8,172 bases of DNA. It comes from Flammeovirgaceae bacterium (GTDB lineage Bacteria > Bacteroidota > Bacteroidia > Cytophagales > Cyclobacteriaceae). Location: NCBI GenBank assembly GCA_003228395.1, contig QIDJ01000041.1, positions 1 to 8,172 of the forward strand. The letters run 5' to 3'. This document shows positions 7,248 to 8,172 of the stretch, in pieces. Both the position numbers and the translations under genes were made by a program. Every line of letters begins with the position of its first letter. The stretch's first letter is position 1. The notes under the pieces are model-generated. The model saw only the letters and a program-made list of their open reading frames with translations, did no database searches and was not told the origin of the DNA.

Positions 7248-7829
7248 ATGAGATTCAATGATTTAGCAATACCGAAATGTTCTTACTGGCTTGAAAAACT
7301 GAATGTATTGTTTTTGGTGGATAAAGAAAGCAAAAATGTTCCGTTTATAAGTTCTTCCATTGCAACCAGTGAAGAGCAGCGAATGAAATAGCCCTATTCA
7401 CTTAACCAGCTTCTTTCCAAAATTTACCCGGATGATCAGGTAGCTTTTAAAAATATGATAAACAAATTACCTGAAACAAACGGACAGCCAGGTCTCCGGC
7501 TGTTGGATCGTGAAAATGATACCGTACCCTTCAAAATCAATTCACTAAGTATTGGCAGTGAACGTAAAAACCGGTTTTTGATAGCTATTCCACTTGATAA
7601 ATAATATGAATCAATGCGCATTGGATTGGTAGAAATAAATTTTACGAAAGTGGAATCACGCGTATTACTTCTGATGCTTGAGGGATACACGGATATGGGA
7701 ATAGCCGAAAAGCTTTCACTATCTCCCCATGATGTTCACACCTATAAAGAGCGCATTCAACGAAAAACACAAAAAAATTCCATTCTTAAAAAAACACGCA
7801 AAGCCCTTAATCCTTTCATATATAACTGA
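7248..7829 (+). pseudogene. PAS-LuxR type transcriptional regulator with two in-frame stop codons
   Basis: One reading frame runs from the ATG at 7248 to a TGA at 7827-7829 (194 codons) and contains a TAG at 7389-7391 and a TAA at 7602-7604, with no frameshift. The first piece (MRFNDLAIPKCSYWLEKLNV, then LFLVDKESKNVPFIS) resembles the start of a PAS sensor domain. The second (YSLNQLLSKIYPDDQVAF, ending NRFLIAIPLDK) continues the PAS fold. The third (from FTKVESRVLLLMLEGYTDMG) is a LuxR/GerE DNA-binding helix-turn-helix, with AEKLSLSPHDVHTY as recognition region. An intact version would be a one-component sensor-regulator. Each stop is one C-to-T change from a glutamine codon (CAG, CAA). The last piece could be translated alone from the ATG at 7614 as a 71-residue helix-turn-helix protein. 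A GTG at 7206 is an alternative but less family-like start. The gene is most simply a recent pseudogene. Confidence 0.72.
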
Positions 7830-7951
7830 ATTCCTGCTGTCACATCTCCAATTGGATGTCCCTATTTCACACTAAAACACCAGGACACTGCGTTTTCCCA
7901 GCACAAGCCTGAAAAAATGTAGTAGATTTATCTTTCTGTAATACACATTCC

Positions 7952-8172
7952 ATGCGTAATTGTTTGGCTTTTATTTCAATGTACACTTTCAGGTGTATGT
8001 TGGTGTTCTGCGTTCTCCTTATCTGTAGGAATTTTGTTAGTGCGCAGATACCCGTATCTGCCAGATCAGCCGAGGTAATACGCCGTGTCACACCCATTGT
8101 AACGGAAAAAATAAAACAAGAGGGATTGACTATTGGCAAGGCCATCTTCATCCGGATTTTTAAAGAAGAAAA
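7952..8172 (+). CDS. YafK-like L,D-transpeptidase family protein, N-terminal part (partial)
   Basis: An open frame starts at the ATG at 7952 and runs off the window end after 73 codons. It begins with a hydrophobic signal peptide (LVFCVLLICRNFVSAQ, cleavage probably after VSA). The mature start SARSAEVIRRVTPIVTEKI is followed by GLTIGKAIFIRIFKEE. The latter resembles the GSPVYIQIFKEER segment near the start of E. coli YafK (DpaA), a periplasmic YkuD-fold enzyme that acts on peptidoglycan-linked lipoprotein. The catalytic His and Cys would lie beyond the window, so activity cannot be judged. Start choice is uncertain: ATG at 7979 would give a shorter, more ordinary signal peptide. Bases 7830-7951 before it hold no recognisable gene or strong promoter. 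Confidence 0.65.
   Translation, partial: MRNCLAFISMYTFRCMLVFCVLLICRNFVSAQIPVSARSAEVIRRVTPIVTEKIKQEGLTIGKAIFIRIFKEE

Noticed and set aside
7389..7604. Alternative genetic code explaining the TAG and TAA in the regulator
   Set aside because: Other genes in the window end at TAG, TAA and TGA where their families normally end, so these codons work as stops in this genome.
7842..7859. Short palindrome TCCAATTGGA, or hairpin ACATC...GATGT, downstream of the regulator pseudogene
   Set aside because: A ten-base palindrome in AT-rich DNA is expected by chance, and there is no adjacent T-run or promoter to give it a role.
7867..8151. Minus-strand open frame of 94 codons at the window end
   Set aside because: It is antisense to the L,D-transpeptidase-like gene, which has a signal peptide and family motifs; the antisense product has no recognisable feature.

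Overview
The window looks like chromosomal DNA of a free-living or host-associated member of the Bacteroidota. The evidence is a near-perfect Bacteroidetes-type promoter (TTTG, 21 bases, then TAnnTTTG) before one gene, AT-rich leaders without clear Shine-Dalgarno sites, and protein types common in that phylum: DUF2911, a lipoprotein M48 peptidase, a long M23 peptidase with a large beta-rich tail, PAS-LuxR regulators and YafK-like L,D-transpeptidases. No RNA gene, CRISPR array, insertion sequence or phage gene was seen.

Layout. Bases 1-198 hold the end of a DUF2911 protein. It converges on a minus-strand M48 metalloprotease lipoprotein (292-1075), and a period-7 repeat tract lies between the two ends. 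The M48 gene is broken near its N-terminus: the signal peptide and lipobox are in one frame, the catalytic domain in another, and about eight codons appear to be missing at the junction. A divergent promoter then starts a plus-strand pair: a fumarylacetoacetate hydrolase (FAH) family enzyme (1172-1783) and a secreted M23 peptidase (1816-3753). After a second period-7 tract comes a tightly packed three-gene operon (3847-7058): transketolase N-terminal subunit, a secreted von Willebrand factor A (VWA) domain protein, and transketolase C-terminal subunit. Next is a PAS-LuxR type regulator (7248-7829) readable in one continuous frame but interrupted by two stop codons. The window ends inside a secreted L,D-transpeptidase-like gene (7952 onward).

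How the genes fit together. Envelope functions dominate: the M23 peptidase, the YafK-like protein, the M48 lipoprotein and the VWA protein all act, or would act, outside the cytoplasm. The two transketolase halves should assemble into one thiamine diphosphate enzyme of the pentose phosphate pathway. The unexpected part is the exported VWA protein encoded between them with a 3-base gap on one side and a 1-base overlap on the other. No defence system or other clearly new multi-gene system was recognised. The points most worth checking are the split transketolase operon with its VWA insert, the regulator with two in-frame stops, and the frameshifted M48 gene.
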